A stretch of 64,000 nucleotides of DNA from Veillonellales bacterium (GTDB lineage Bacteria > Bacillota > Negativicutes > Veillonellales > Dialisteraceae): NCBI GenBank assembly GCA_944390485.1, contig CALXPQ010000001.1:62001-126000 (forward strand), read 5' to 3'. Made by a program: the position numbers and the translations under genes. Shown piece by piece: positions 1 to 7,683 of this stretch. Each line of letters starts with the position of its first letter. The first letter of the stretch is position 1. The notes beneath the pieces were generated by a model that saw nothing but the letters and a program-made list of their open reading frames with translations, was not told the DNA's origin and did not search any database.

Positions 1-2
1 TC

Positions 3-761
3 GGCGCGCGCCTCGCGGACTGGATGCAGGCGCAGCCGGCGGACCGCCGGGCGGAGCTCCTCATGACGGTGGTCAGCCAGTACGGGAAGCGCCTTGCAGA
101 GCACGAAGGCATCATCATCGAGGTGGGGCGCTTCACGAAGGAAGACATGATCCGCGAGATCGGCGAAAAAGGCGTCACCTGCATCCTCGACTGCAGTCAT
201 CCCTATGCGGCGGCCGTCTCGGAGACGGCGCGGGCCGCCTGCCGGGAAGCGGGCATCGCCTATGTGCGCTACGAGCGGCCGGGCATCGCGCTGCCGGATT
301 ACGACCGCCTTCACGTGGCGGCCAATGAGGAAGAAGCGGCGGAGCTTGCGGGCCGACTCGGGGAGAACATCCTCCTCACCACCGGTTCGAAGACGCTCCC
401 CGTCTTCGTCCATGCGCCGGCGCTCGCGGGGAAGACGATCTGGGCGCGGGTGCTCCCGCTGTCCTCCGTCATCCGCCAGTGCGAGGAGCTGGGCCTGCGG
501 GCGCGGCAGATCATCGCCGTGCAGGGTCCCTTCTCTTATGAGATGAACCGCGCCATGATCCGGGATTATCACGCGGACGTGATGGTCACGAAGAACAGCG
601 GCCTCGTCGGCGGCAGCGATACGAAACTGAAAGCGGCCATGGATGAAGGCATCCATGTGATTGTCATCGACAGACCGAAAGCCCCTGCGGAAGGCGCTCC
701 TGTCTTTTCTTCGCAGGAACAGGTATTGAAATACATGGAGGAACATCATGAATTTTATTAA
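3..761 (+). CDS. cbiJ: Precorrin-6A/cobalt-precorrin-6A reductase, 5' truncated
   Basis: Reduces the corrin ring precursor (cobalt-)precorrin-6A to 6B with a nicotinamide cofactor, a cytoplasmic step of cobalamin synthesis. The frame is open from the window edge. The visible start GARLADW matches the inside of the usual N-terminal Rossmann segment, so the true start lies before base 1 and the ATG at 24 is internal. Family signatures are MTVVSQYGKRL, the DCSHPYAAAVSETA segment, VRYERPG, LLTTGSKTL and VTKNSGLVGGSDTKL. The last 14 bases overlap the next gene, cbiC, so the two are probably translationally coupled. Only about ten N-terminal residues appear to be missing. Confidence 0.93.
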   Translation, partial: GARLADWMQAQPADRRAELLMTVVSQYGKRLAEHEGIIIEVGRFTKEDMIREIGEKGVTCILDCSHPYAAAVSETARAACREAGIAYVRYERPGIALPDYDRLHVAANEEEAAELAGRLGENILLTTGSKTLPVFVHAPALAGKTIWARVLPLSSVIRQCEELGLRARQIIAVQGPFSYEMNRAMIRDYHADVMVTKNSGLVGGSDTKLKAAMDEGIHVIVIDRPKAPAEGAPVFSSQEQVLKYMEEHHEFY

Positions 762-1410
762 GAATCCCAAGGCGATCGAAGAGAACAGCATGGAGATGAT
801 CTATCCCTTCATCAAGGATCTGGATCTCACCGCAGAAGAGATCACCGTGTATTCCCGCATGATCCATGCCTCCGGCGACGTGGATTACGGCCATCTCATC
901 CAGACGAGCAAAGGCGCGGTGGCGGCCGGCATCGAGGCGCTCCGCCGCGGCTGCAACATCTACTGCGACGTCACCATGGTGCAGACGGGCATCAATAAGC
1001 GCGCCCTCTCCGTGCTGGGCGGCGAAGTCTTCTGCCGCATCGCGGACCCGGACGTGGCGAAGCGCGCCAAGGAGAAGAACGTGTCCCGCTCCATGGAGGC
1101 GATGCATTCCTTCGGCTCCGACCTGAACGGCTCCATCATCGCCGTGGGCAACGCGCCCACCGCGCTCTTCGAAGCCATCCGCATGACGAAGGAAGAGGGC
1201 ATCACGCCGGCGCTCATCGTGGGCATCCCCGTAGGCTTCGTCGGCGCGGCGGAATCGAAGGAAGTGCTCATCAAGGAAAGCACCGTCCCGTACATCACCG
1301 TGCGCGGCACGAAAGGCGGCAGCCCCATCGTGGCGTCCGTCATCAACGCGCTGCTGTACAATCTCGTCCGCCGGGACAACATGCTCTACGTGCAGGGCCT
1401 GAAGGACTGA
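748..1410 (+). CDS. cbiC: Precorrin-8X methylmutase
   Basis: Moves a methyl group from C11 to C12 of (cobalt-)precorrin-8X to give (cobyr)hydrogenobyrinate, a cytoplasmic cobalamin step. The 220-residue length is normal. The RMIHASGD motif contains the catalytic histidine (about residue 40), and the C-terminal part has the glycine-rich IVGIPVGFVGAAESK and RGTKGGSPIVASVINAL motifs typical of CbiC/CobH. The start at 748 lies inside the end of cbiJ. It is the last gene of the rightward cobalamin run and ends just before a hairpin terminator shared with convergent cbiK. Confidence 0.95.
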   Translation: MNFIKNPKAIEENSMEMIYPFIKDLDLTAEEITVYSRMIHASGDVDYGHLIQTSKGAVAAGIEALRRGCNIYCDVTMVQTGINKRALSVLGGEVFCRIADPDVAKRAKEKNVSRSMEAMHSFGSDLNGSIIAVGNAPTALFEAIRMTKEEGITPALIVGIPVGFVGAAESKEVLIKESTVPYITVRGTKGGSPIVASVINALLYNLVRRDNMLYVQGLKD

Positions 1411-1432
1411 CCGTTTCATCGGCAGGCAGCAA

Positions 1433-1463
1433 AAAAGCTCCGGTCATTTTGACCGGAGCTTTT
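1433..1463. terminator. Bidirectional Rho-independent terminator between cbiC and cbiK
   Basis: A 14-bp inverted repeat (AAAAGCTCCGGTCA, 3-base loop, TGACCGGAGCTTTT) has A and T tracts on its two sides. It can therefore end both the cbiC transcript and the converging cbiK transcript. Confidence 0.9.
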
Positions 1464-1470
1464 CGTGTGC

Positions 1471-2478
1471 TCATTTTTCTGCGGTTCCCAGCGTGCGCAG
1501 CGCGGCGACGGCCTCGTCCGCCCGCTTCACATAGAGCGCGCGGACGGCGGGGTTCTCGCCGAGGCCGTGGAGCCAGGCGCTGACGGCGAAGCCTTCCGCC
1601 TCGAGGCGGCTCTTGTGGCTGTCCGGGTCCGGGCCGGCCATATCATTCACCGCATGATCGCCGGCCACCAGCATGATGGGCATGAGCGTCACGCGGCGGA
1701 TGCCCGTTTCCTTCAGCCGGGGGATCACGTCGTCCAGATCCGGCCGGCCTTCCACCGAGTAGACGAAGAGATGGTTCAGGCCGAGCTCGCGGATGCGGTC
1801 CTGGATGACGGCGTAGTAGGCGTTGGCCGGATGGGGCGTGCCGTGCGCCATGAGGAGCACCGCTTCTTCCGGGCCGGCGGGCGGGAGCTGGCCGGACAGC
1901 GCGCGGAGGAATTCCACCACCTGATCCGGCCGGCCCTCCGTGCCCTGATAGTACATGAGCGGCGTGGAGAGGGAGAGCGCCTGGAAGCGGTCCGCGTACC
2001 GCCGGACGGCGAGCCGGTTGTAATCGTATTCCAGTCCGGGGATGATATCGAGAGACACCACCGCTGCGCGGGTGTATCCCTCCGCCGCGAGCCGTTCGAG
2101 TGCCTCCTCCGGCGTGAGTTTCCGGATGCCTTCTTTCTTCCAGACCCGGTCGATGATGATGTGGCTCGTGTACGCCTCGAAGACGGGGAAGTCCGGGTGG
2201 GCCCGGCGGATGGCGTCCTCCACCGCTTCGATGGTCTTCGCGCGGGTCTCCCGGTATGTCGTGCCGAACGCGAGGACGAGGACGGCGGTCCGGTTCTCCC
2301 AGCCGGCGAGCGCGGGATTGCCGCCGGTCCACACGCCGATGGAAGCCGCTTCCCGCAGGGCGGGCGTTGCGGTCTTCACGTCTTCGCTGAGAGCGTACGC
2401 GCTGGCCGCGAGGCCCTCGGAGGCGCGGCAGAGGCGGTCCGCCGCGGCGTTCAATTGTATTTTCAGGTCCTGATCCAT
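1471..2478 (-). CDS. cbiK: Sirohydrochlorin cobaltochelatase (anaerobic type)
   Basis: Inserts cobalt into sirohydrochlorin (precorrin-2), the entry step of the early-cobalt cobalamin route. The core holds both metal-binding histidine motifs of the CbiK family: LLMAHGTPHPAN with His212, and VAGDHAVNDMAG with His275. VLAFGTTYRETR and EAYTSHIIIDR form the N-terminal half of the chelatase fold. About 60 residues precede this core and do not look like a signal peptide, so this is probably a cytoplasmic form with an N-terminal extension. The gene converges on cbiC and has its own promoter at 2538-2566. No cobalamin riboswitch is recognisable in its short leader. Confidence 0.92.
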   Translation of the reverse strand: MDQDLKIQLNAAADRLCRASEGLAASAYALSEDVKTATPALREAASIGVWTGGNPALAGWENRTAVLVLAFGTTYRETRAKTIEAVEDAIRRAHPDFPVFEAYTSHIIIDRVWKKEGIRKLTPEEALERLAAEGYTRAAVVSLDIIPGLEYDYNRLAVRRYADRFQALSLSTPLMYYQGTEGRPDQVVEFLRALSGQLPPAGPEEAVLLMAHGTPHPANAYYAVIQDRIRELGLNHLFVYSVEGRPDLDDVIPRLKETGIRRVTLMPIMLVAGDHAVNDMAGPDPDSHKSRLEAEGFAVSAWLHGLGENPAVRALYVKRADEAVAALRTLGTAEK

Positions 2479-2537
2479 GAGGGGGTCTCCTTTTTTGAAA
2501 CGGGCGGCTCGTAGAGGCCGCCGGATGCGATATCTGT

Positions 2538-2566
2538 ATGGTAGAGGCTGAAAGGGAATGTGTCAA
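2538..2566 (-). promoter_or_regulatory. Promoter for cbiK
   Basis: Read on the minus strand this is TTGACA, a 17-base spacer, then TACCAT. The start point would lie about 55 bases upstream of the cbiK ATG. It is back to back with the flavodoxin promoter on the plus strand. Confidence 0.65.
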
Positions 2567-2599
2567 TGCGCCGGCCGGCAGAAACGATACGCCGGAAGC

Positions 2600-2654
2600 A
2601 TACAGCCGTATATGGGATAAGTATTGGAAGCATGGATGTAGATTCTTCTATAAT
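2600..2654 (+). promoter_or_regulatory. Promoter and possible LysR-type operator for the flavodoxin operon
   Basis: A perfect -10 box TATAAT sits at 2649-2654. The best -35 match is TTGGAA at 2624-2629, with a long 19-base spacer suggestive of activator dependence. Just upstream is the palindrome ATAC-agcc-GTAT (2600-2611) and the string AAGTATTG. A similar ATAC-aa-GTAT palindrome followed by AAGTATTTG precedes the flavodoxin gene at 62291. The regulator assignment is inference. Confidence 0.5.
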
Positions 2655-2704
2655 ACAGACATGAAGGATAGCGGAAAAGCTATCATTAGAAAGGAGAAAC
2701 CATC

Positions 2705-3406
2705 ATGAAAAAGTACAGTGCATTGGCAGCCGCCGCGGCGCTGACGCTGGCGCTCACGGCCTGCGCTTCCGGCGGTGCGGAGCCCTCCGCCTCCTCTTCC
2801 GCGGCCCCGGCCGCTTCCGCGCAGCAGACTGCGCAGGTGCCGCAGGGCGCGCACAAGATCCTCATCGCGTACTTCGCCTACGGCGAAAATGCGGAGCTCC
2901 CCGCAGGGGCAGACGCTTCCGCCTCGGCGAGCGTGCAGCCCACCGCGGACGGCATGACGGGCAATACGGGGCTTGTCGCGCGGGACATCCAGAAAGCGGC
3001 CGGCGGCGACCTCTTCTCCATCCGCACGGAAAAGCCCTATCCGCCGACCTATCAGGCCACGGTCGATCTGGGGCGGGAAGAACAGCAGCAGGGCGCCCGC
3101 CCGGCCCTCGCCACGCACATCCAGAATCTGGCGGACTATGACGTGATCTTCCTCGGCTATCCGAACTGGTGGGGCGACATGCCCATGCCGCTCTATACTT
3201 TCCTCGATGAGTACGATCTCTCCGGGAAGACCATCATCCCCTTCTGCACCTCCGGCGGCAGCGCGCTCTCCGATACGGTGGAGGCCATCCGCAAGGCAGA
3301 GCCGAACGCCGTGGTGATGGACGGATTCCATGTGGGGGCGTCTTCGGCAGCGAACGCGGAGAATGCCGTGACGAACTGGGTGAAGTCCCTACACCTGGCG
3401 CAGTAA
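2705..3406 (+). CDS. Flavodoxin-like lipoprotein 1
   Basis: A 233-residue protein with a type II signal peptide (lipobox LALTAC, Cys20), a Ser/Ala/Gln linker to about residue 48, and a flavodoxin fold (Flavodoxin_4 type). The lipid anchor places it outside the cytoplasmic membrane, unlike classical flavodoxins. The first strand reads KILIAYFAYGEN, where the usual phosphate loop (T/S-x-T-G-x-T) is replaced and followed by an insertion. Later family motifs are GGDLFSIRTEKPYPPTY, YDVIFLGYPNWWGDMP and GKTIIPFCTSGGSAL. It opens a run of five closely packed genes. The role is probably electron transfer or quinone/flavin redox at the envelope; the substrate is unknown. Confidence 0.8.
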   Translation: MKKYSALAAAAALTLALTACASGGAEPSASSSAAPAASAQQTAQVPQGAHKILIAYFAYGENAELPAGADASASASVQPTADGMTGNTGLVARDIQKAAGGDLFSIRTEKPYPPTYQATVDLGREEQQQGARPALATHIQNLADYDVIFLGYPNWWGDMPMPLYTFLDEYDLSGKTIIPFCTSGGSALSDTVEAIRKAEPNAVVMDGFHVGASSAANAENAVTNWVKSLHLAQ

Positions 3407-3409
3407 GCT

Positions 3410-4072
3410 ATGAACGGCGCGCGCGTGCGCCGGCTCACGGATGCCGGCATGACGGTCTGCCTGTTCTTCCTCATGGGCTTTCCCTTCTTCGGGATGACGG
3501 CGCATATGGCGGCGGGTCTGGCGTTTTTCCTGCTGCTCGCCTTCCACCACTGGCTGAACCGGCAGTGGGCGCCCTCGCTCCGGCGGGGCCGCTGGAACGC
3601 GGTGCGCCGCCTGCAGGCGGGGTCCAATCTCTGCCTCCTCGCGGTGATCCTGGCTCTTCTCTGGAGCAGCCTCATCCTCGCGCGGCCCACGCTGGATTTC
3701 CTGCCTAGGCTCGGCAGCATGACCCTCGGGCGGGAAATGCACATGGCGGCGGCGTACTGGGGGTTCCTCGTGATGAGCTTCCACGTGGGGCTCCACGGCG
3801 ACATGTTCGCCTCCATGACGCGGAAGGCGGGGCCCCGGCTGAAAAAGGCGCTCTCCCTCGGGGCGGCGCTCCTGGCTCTCTACGGGGCGTGGGCCTTCTG
3901 GAGCCGCGGATGGATCGGCTACCTGTTCCTGCAGAGCGAATTTGTCTTCTTTGATTTCAAGGAATCGAGATTCCTGTTTTATTTCGACCACGCCGCGATC
4001 ATGGCGCTCGGTATCTGGCTGGGCTGGCAGGCCATGGCGCGGGCGCGGCAGATGCAGAGGAGGAAACGATGA
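3410..4072 (+). CDS. DUF4405/cytochrome b-like integral membrane protein
   Basis: A 220-residue membrane protein with four or five hydrophobic helices. Histidines fall at helix-like spacing: His32 and His46/47 in the first pair of helices, and His111, His125 and His129 in the third (HMAAAYWGFLVMSFHVGLH). This pattern fits the DUF4405 family, whose histidines resemble haem b ligands of small membrane cytochromes. It starts three bases after flavodoxin lipoprotein 1 and its last four bases overlap the start of lipoprotein 2. The tight packing suggests it passes electrons across the membrane to the lipoprotein flavodoxins. Haem binding is inferred. Confidence 0.7.
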   Translation: MNGARVRRLTDAGMTVCLFFLMGFPFFGMTAHMAAGLAFFLLLAFHHWLNRQWAPSLRRGRWNAVRRLQAGSNLCLLAVILALLWSSLILARPTLDFLPRLGSMTLGREMHMAAAYWGFLVMSFHVGLHGDMFASMTRKAGPRLKKALSLGAALLALYGAWAFWSRGWIGYLFLQSEFVFFDFKESRFLFYFDHAAIMALGIWLGWQAMARARQMQRRKR

Positions 4073-4752
4073 AACGATGGGCAGCGGCGGCTGCGGCCGC
4101 CCTTCTGGCATTGCAGCTGACGGCGTGCGGAGGAAATCCCGCGCCGGCAGAAAACGGGACGGCGGCCCCGGCGGCGCAGAGCGAGGCACAGGCGGCCCGC
4201 GGCAAAGTCCTCATCGCGTATTTCACCTGGGCGGAGAACGCGCCGGAAGCAGATCCGGCAAAGCTCGACATGGACATGCCCGCTTCGGCGAGCGTCCTCC
4301 TGCCGGGCAATATGGCGAAGATCTCCGGCTGGATCCAGCAGGAGACCGGCGGCGATCTCTTCTCCATCCGCACGGCGGAGCCGTACTCCAATGTGCATGA
4401 GGAAGTCCTCGACCGGGCGGCGGAAGAAGAAGCGGACCGCGCGCGTCCCGCCATCACGGGGACGGTGGACCATATGGCGGATTACGACGTGATCTTCCTC
4501 GCCTATCCGAACTGGTGGAACGATATGCCCATGGCGGTGTACACGTTCCTCGATGCGTATGACCTCACCGGAAAAACCATCATCCCGGTATGCACGTCCG
4601 GCGTGAATGGACTGGCGGAAACAGTGGAGGCGATCCGGCAGGCAGAGCCGGGCGCGTCCGTCATGGAAGGGTATCACCTGAAGTCCACGGACATCCCCTC
4701 TTCGGAACAGGCCGTGAAGGACTGGGTGCATACCGTCTATGTGAAGGGCTGA
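4069..4752 (+). CDS. Flavodoxin-like lipoprotein 2
   Basis: A 227-residue lipoprotein (lipobox LQLTAC, Cys20) with a Flavodoxin_4-type domain. The start overlaps the DUF4405 gene by four bases (ATGA). The domain begins KVLIAYFTWAENAPEAD, followed by an insertion of roughly 25 residues that ends in SASVLLPGNMAKISGW. Then come GGDLFSIRTAEPYSN, YDVIFLAYPNWWNDMP and GKTIIPVCTSGVNGL. It is a close paralogue of the proteins at 2705 and 4772 and keeps the same signal peptide length. It probably acts as an envelope redox carrier; FMN binding is not proven because the phosphate loop is unusual. Confidence 0.8.
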   Translation: MKRWAAAAAAALLALQLTACGGNPAPAENGTAAPAAQSEAQAARGKVLIAYFTWAENAPEADPAKLDMDMPASASVLLPGNMAKISGWIQQETGGDLFSIRTAEPYSNVHEEVLDRAAEEEADRARPAITGTVDHMADYDVIFLAYPNWWNDMPMAVYTFLDAYDLTGKTIIPVCTSGVNGLAETVEAIRQAEPGASVMEGYHLKSTDIPSSEQAVKDWVHTVYVKG

Positions 4753-4771
4753 GCCCCGGAAAGGAGGACCT

Positions 4772-5476
4772 ATGAAACAGTGGATGGCCGCGGCATTGAC
4801 CGCCTGGCTCATGGCGGCGCTCACCGGATGCGGCGCACAGCCGTCGGCTTCGGGACCGGCGGCGCCCGTGCAGACCGCCGAGGCGGCGGAGCCGGCTGGG
4901 ACGGGCGGCGCGCAGAAGCAGGAAGGACACAAAGTCCTCATCGCCTATTTCACCTGGGCGGAAAACACCCATGTGGACGACCCGTCGTCGGTCGATCCGG
5001 ACGCGTCCACGTCGGCGAGCGTGCTCCCGCCGGGCAATACGGCGAAGCTGGCTGGCTGGATCCAGGAGCGGACCGGCGGCGATCTTTTCTCCATCCGCGT
5101 GAAGGAGCCCTATTCCAGCAATTATGACGAATGCCTCGACCGGGCGGCGGAGGAGAAGCAGAGCGGCGCGCGGCCGGAACTCACGGACCACGTAGCCCAT
5201 ATGGACGACTACGATGTGATCTTCCTCGGCTACCCGAACTGGTGGTACACGCTTCCCATGCCGGTGATGACCTTCCTCGAGAGCTATGACTTCTCCGGGA
5301 AGACGGTTATTCCTTTCTGCGCCCACGGTACGGGCGGCCTCGCGGAGAGCGTGGACGACCTGCGGGCAGCGCTGCCGGCCTCGGCGACCGTGGGGCGGCC
5401 CATCGGCGTATACCGTCCTGATGTGGACAGCGCCGAGCCGCGCATCGACGAGTGGCTCGAAAGCGCAGGCTGGTGA
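4772..5476 (+). CDS. Flavodoxin-like lipoprotein 3
   Basis: A 234-residue paralogue with lipobox AALTGC (Cys20) and a long Ala/Pro-rich tether before the flavodoxin domain at about residue 52. Key segments are KVLIAYFTWAENTHVDD, the insertion ending SASVLPPGNTAKLAGW, GGDLFSIRVKEPYSS, YDVIFLGYPNWWYTLPMP and GKTVIPFCAHGTGGL. A good ribosome site (GGAGG) sits eight bases before the ATG. The stop codon TGA overlaps the ApbE start (TGATG), linking this flavodoxin to flavin transfer. Confidence 0.8.
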   Translation: MKQWMAAALTAWLMAALTGCGAQPSASGPAAPVQTAEAAEPAGTGGAQKQEGHKVLIAYFTWAENTHVDDPSSVDPDASTSASVLPPGNTAKLAGWIQERTGGDLFSIRVKEPYSSNYDECLDRAAEEKQSGARPELTDHVAHMDDYDVIFLGYPNWWYTLPMPVMTFLESYDFSGKTVIPFCAHGTGGLAESVDDLRAALPASATVGRPIGVYRPDVDSAEPRIDEWLESAGW

Positions 5477-6495
5477 TGCGCCGGCTCTGGCTCCTCCTCT
5501 GCGCGCTGTGCTTCGTCCTCGCGGGGTGCGGCGGGGAGGCGGCGGAAAAACACAGCCGCGATTTCTTCGCCATGGACACCTACATGACGATGATCGCTTA
5601 CGGCCCGCGGGCGGAGGAAGCCATGCAGGCGGCGGAAGCGCGCATCCGCACGCTGGAGGACGAGCTCTCCGTCACCCGTGAGGGCAGCGACATCTGGCGC
5701 GTGAACCACCGCACGGACGACGCGGTGCCGCTCGGCAGAGACGCTGCCGAAGCGGTGGGCTTCGCGCTTGCCGCGGCAAAAGAGACCGGCGGCGCGCTGG
5801 ACCCGACCATTTATCCCGTCGTGGAAGCGTGGGGCTTCACAAAAGACCATCAGCAGGTGCCGGAAGAAACGGCGCTCCGGGCGGCGCTGGCCCGCACGGG
5901 CTGGACGCGGGTCCGGCTGGACGACGGAAGCCTCACCCTCGAGCCGGGGATGGAGATCGACCTCGGCGCCGTGGGGAAAGGCTACGCCGGCCGGGAAGCG
6001 GGCCAGGTCCTGCGGGACCGCGGCGTGACCTCGGCCATCCTGAGTCTTGGGGGCAACATCGAGGCGGTGGGCAGCCGGCCGGACGGCACGCCCTGGCGGG
6101 TGGGCCTCCGTGCGCCTGATGCGGAAGGCTACGCGGGCATGCTCTCCGTACAGGATGCGGCGGTTGTCACCTCCGGCAGCTACGAGCGGTATTTCACGGA
6201 TGAATCCGGCCGCCGCTGGCACCATATCATCGACCCCGCTACAGGGTATCCCGCGGAGAACGGACTCGTTTCCGTGACCATCGTGGGGCAGGACGGGCTC
6301 GTGTGCGATGCGCTCTCTACGGCGCTCTTCGTGATGGGCAAGGAAAAGGCCGCGGCGTTCTGGCGGGCGCACGGTGGATTTGATATGATCCTCATAGAAG
6401 AAGGCCGGCATATCACGGTGACCGAAGGGCTGGCCGGCCGGTTTTCCATCCTTCCTGACTATACGGAAGAAGAGGCGGAGGTGCTGCGGCGATGA
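5476..6495 (+). CDS. apbE: ApbE-type FAD:protein FMN transferase lipoprotein
   Basis: Cleaves FAD and attaches the FMN part covalently to threonine or serine of periplasmic or surface redox proteins. I start it at ATG 5476, not the in-frame GTG 24 bases earlier, because the ATG overlaps the upstream stop (TGATG) and begins a clean type II signal peptide, MRRLWLLLCALCFVLAGC. Conserved ApbE motifs are FFAMDTYMTM, GGALDPTIYPVVEAWGF, EIDLGAVGKGYAGR (about residues 163-176), SLGGNIEAVG, HHIIDPATGYP (about 249) and the acidic D-A-L-S-T metal site near the C-terminus. The next gene overlaps by four bases. No obvious flavinylation acceptor (FMN_bind domain) is encoded in the window. Confidence 0.93.
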   Translation: MRRLWLLLCALCFVLAGCGGEAAEKHSRDFFAMDTYMTMIAYGPRAEEAMQAAEARIRTLEDELSVTREGSDIWRVNHRTDDAVPLGRDAAEAVGFALAAAKETGGALDPTIYPVVEAWGFTKDHQQVPEETALRAALARTGWTRVRLDDGSLTLEPGMEIDLGAVGKGYAGREAGQVLRDRGVTSAILSLGGNIEAVGSRPDGTPWRVGLRAPDAEGYAGMLSVQDAAVVTSGSYERYFTDESGRRWHHIIDPATGYPAENGLVSVTIVGQDGLVCDALSTALFVMGKEKAAAFWRAHGGFDMILIEEGRHITVTEGLAGRFSILPDYTEEEAEVLRR

Positions 6496-6824
6496 ACGGA
6501 CGGCGGACGATCGGACTGGCGCTTCTCATGAGCGCGGCGCTCCTCACGGGGGCGTGCGGCTCGGAGCCGGCGGGGCAGCGGGCGGAAATCGTGCAGGACG
6601 GCCGGGTGCTCCGCACGGTGGACCTGTCATCCGTCCGGTCGGAAGAGCGCATGACCGTCTCCTGGGAAGGCCATACGAATACCATTTTGATCGCGCCGGG
6701 GGAGATCCGCATGCTCTCGGCGGACTGCCCCGACCAGATCTGCGTGAGATCGGGGAAACTCATCGAAGGCGGACTGCCCATCGTGTGCCTGCCGCATCGG
6801 CTGGTCATCCAGTGGGCGGACTGA
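6492..6824 (+). CDS. NusG domain II-containing lipoprotein
   Basis: A 110-residue protein with lipobox LLTGAC (Cys22) followed by a NusG_II domain. The diagnostic segment is MLSADCPDQICVRSGK then GGLPIVCLPHRLVI, containing the conserved CPDQxCV and IVCLP motifs with two cysteines. This family sits beside ApbE and Gx-family genes in many anaerobes and, as I recall, includes EetA-type proteins of flavin-based extracellular electron transfer loci. It overlaps apbE by four bases. The molecular role is unknown; the paired cysteines could be redox active. Confidence 0.85.
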   Translation: MNGRRTIGLALLMSAALLTGACGSEPAGQRAEIVQDGRVLRTVDLSSVRSEERMTVSWEGHTNTILIAPGEIRMLSADCPDQICVRSGKLIEGGLPIVCLPHRLVIQWAD

Positions 6825-6846
6825 ACGGAAGAAAGGAGGGAACGCC

Positions 6847-7362
6847 ATGTCCATACGGCGGATGAATGCAATGGCCCTGCTCACGGGGCTCTCCCTCATC
6901 CTGTTCGTCATCGAGATGCAGGTGCCCCCGCCGCTGCCGCTTCCCGGAGTGAAGATCGGCTTGGCGAACGTGGTCACCGTCTACGCGGCGTACCGCTTCC
7001 GGCCGGGCGAGGTCCTCATGATTCTCCTCGCGCGCATCTTTCTCGCCGCGATTTTCGCCGGGCAGGCGGCGGCCCTTCTCTACAGCCTCGCCGGCGGGCT
7101 CTGCTGCCTCGCGGGCATGCTTCTCCTGAAGCATGTGCTTCCGCTCCGGCGGCTCTGGCTGACCAGCATCATGGGAGCCGTGCTCCACAATGCAGGCCAG
7201 ATCGCCGCGGCCATTCTCATTCTCGGCACCAGCTCTGTCGCCGCCTATTTTCCCATCCTCGCCCTGACCGGCGCCATCGCCGGCGCTTTCACCGGCCTCA
7301 TCGCCCAGCATATCCTCCTTCGCTGGCCGATGCTCGACCGGTGGGTCAGTGAGACCGTCTGA
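6847..7362 (+). CDS. Gx transporter family membrane protein (heptaprenyl diphosphate synthase component I-like)
   Basis: A 171-residue, very hydrophobic protein with five or six helices and the family signature PLPGVKIGLANVVTVYA, then MILLARIFLAAIFAG and the small-residue helix LTGAIAGAFTGLIAQHILL. It resembles ECF S-components. Despite the common database name it is probably a transporter, not a prenyl synthase. Its neighbours ApbE and NusG_II suggest movement of a flavin or related cofactor across the membrane. The ATG follows a strong GGAGG site 22 bases after the upstream stop. Last gene of the flavodoxin-ApbE run, followed by a terminator. Confidence 0.82.
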   Translation: MSIRRMNAMALLTGLSLILFVIEMQVPPPLPLPGVKIGLANVVTVYAAYRFRPGEVLMILLARIFLAAIFAGQAAALLYSLAGGLCCLAGMLLLKHVLPLRRLWLTSIMGAVLHNAGQIAAAILILGTSSVAAYFPILALTGAIAGAFTGLIAQHILLRWPMLDRWVSETV

Positions 7363-7370
7363 ATTTCCAG

Positions 7371-7394
7371 AGACCGCAAGCGCGGTCTTTTTTT
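7371..7394 (+). terminator. Rho-independent terminator of the flavodoxin/ApbE operon
   Basis: Seven-base-pair stem AGACCGC/GCGGTCT with a four-base loop, followed by eight T residues. Confidence 0.9.
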
Positions 7395-7402
7395 ATGCAG
7401 AA

Positions 7403-7456
7403 AAATCGGGATTCCGATTTATCGGCTTGACAGGCAAAATTTTAGCGGCGCATAAT
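7403..7456 (+). promoter_or_regulatory. Promoter with operator-like inverted repeat for the two-gene system
   Basis: TTGACA (7427-7432), an 18-base spacer, then CATAAT (7451-7456) form a strong promoter. Seven bases upstream of the -35 box is a perfect inverted repeat AAATCGG-gatt-CCGATTT (7403-7420), which could be a repressor or activator site. No regulator gene is adjacent. Confidence 0.65.
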
Positions 7457-7489
7457 AAAGGTGCTTATAACATTTTTTGAGAGGCGTTT

Positions 7490-7672
7490 ATGGACGAGAA
7501 AAAAGAACAGACCTATAACGGCCGAGGCAATGTGCTCCAGTCAGCCAAATATCGGAACCGCAAAACGAAAGAAGAGACCGACGATGTGTTCGGGCTGATT
7601 CCGGAAGAAACGGCAGAATTTGGTGCAGAGGGGGCAGTCAGGAATCTGCGCCGGCTGTTTCCGAAGAAATAG
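7490..7672 (+). CDS. 5' part of the membrane/nuclease-like gene, ended by an apparent frameshift
   Basis: Codes for 60 residues starting MDEKKEQTYNGRGNVLQSAK, with the ribosome site GAGAGG in front and the promoter above. The first 47 residues look like a real, hydrophilic N-terminus. Past the GGGGG run at 7630-7634 the frame that remains protein-like is the one of the gene at 7684: it reads GGSQESAPAVSEEIAAKDM into that gene's first methionine. Adding one G to the run would join both parts into one protein of roughly 625 residues. The cause may be a sequencing error, a real mutation, phase variation or recoding. Confidence 0.55.
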   Translation: MDEKKEQTYNGRGNVLQSAKYRNRKTKEETDDVFGLIPEETAEFGAEGAVRNLRRLFPKK

Positions 7673-7683
7673 CGGCAAAAGAT

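Noticed and set aside
5452-5475. GTG start for apbE, eight codons upstream
   Set aside because: The ATG at 5476 overlaps the upstream stop and starts a proper lipoprotein signal; the extension would spoil it.
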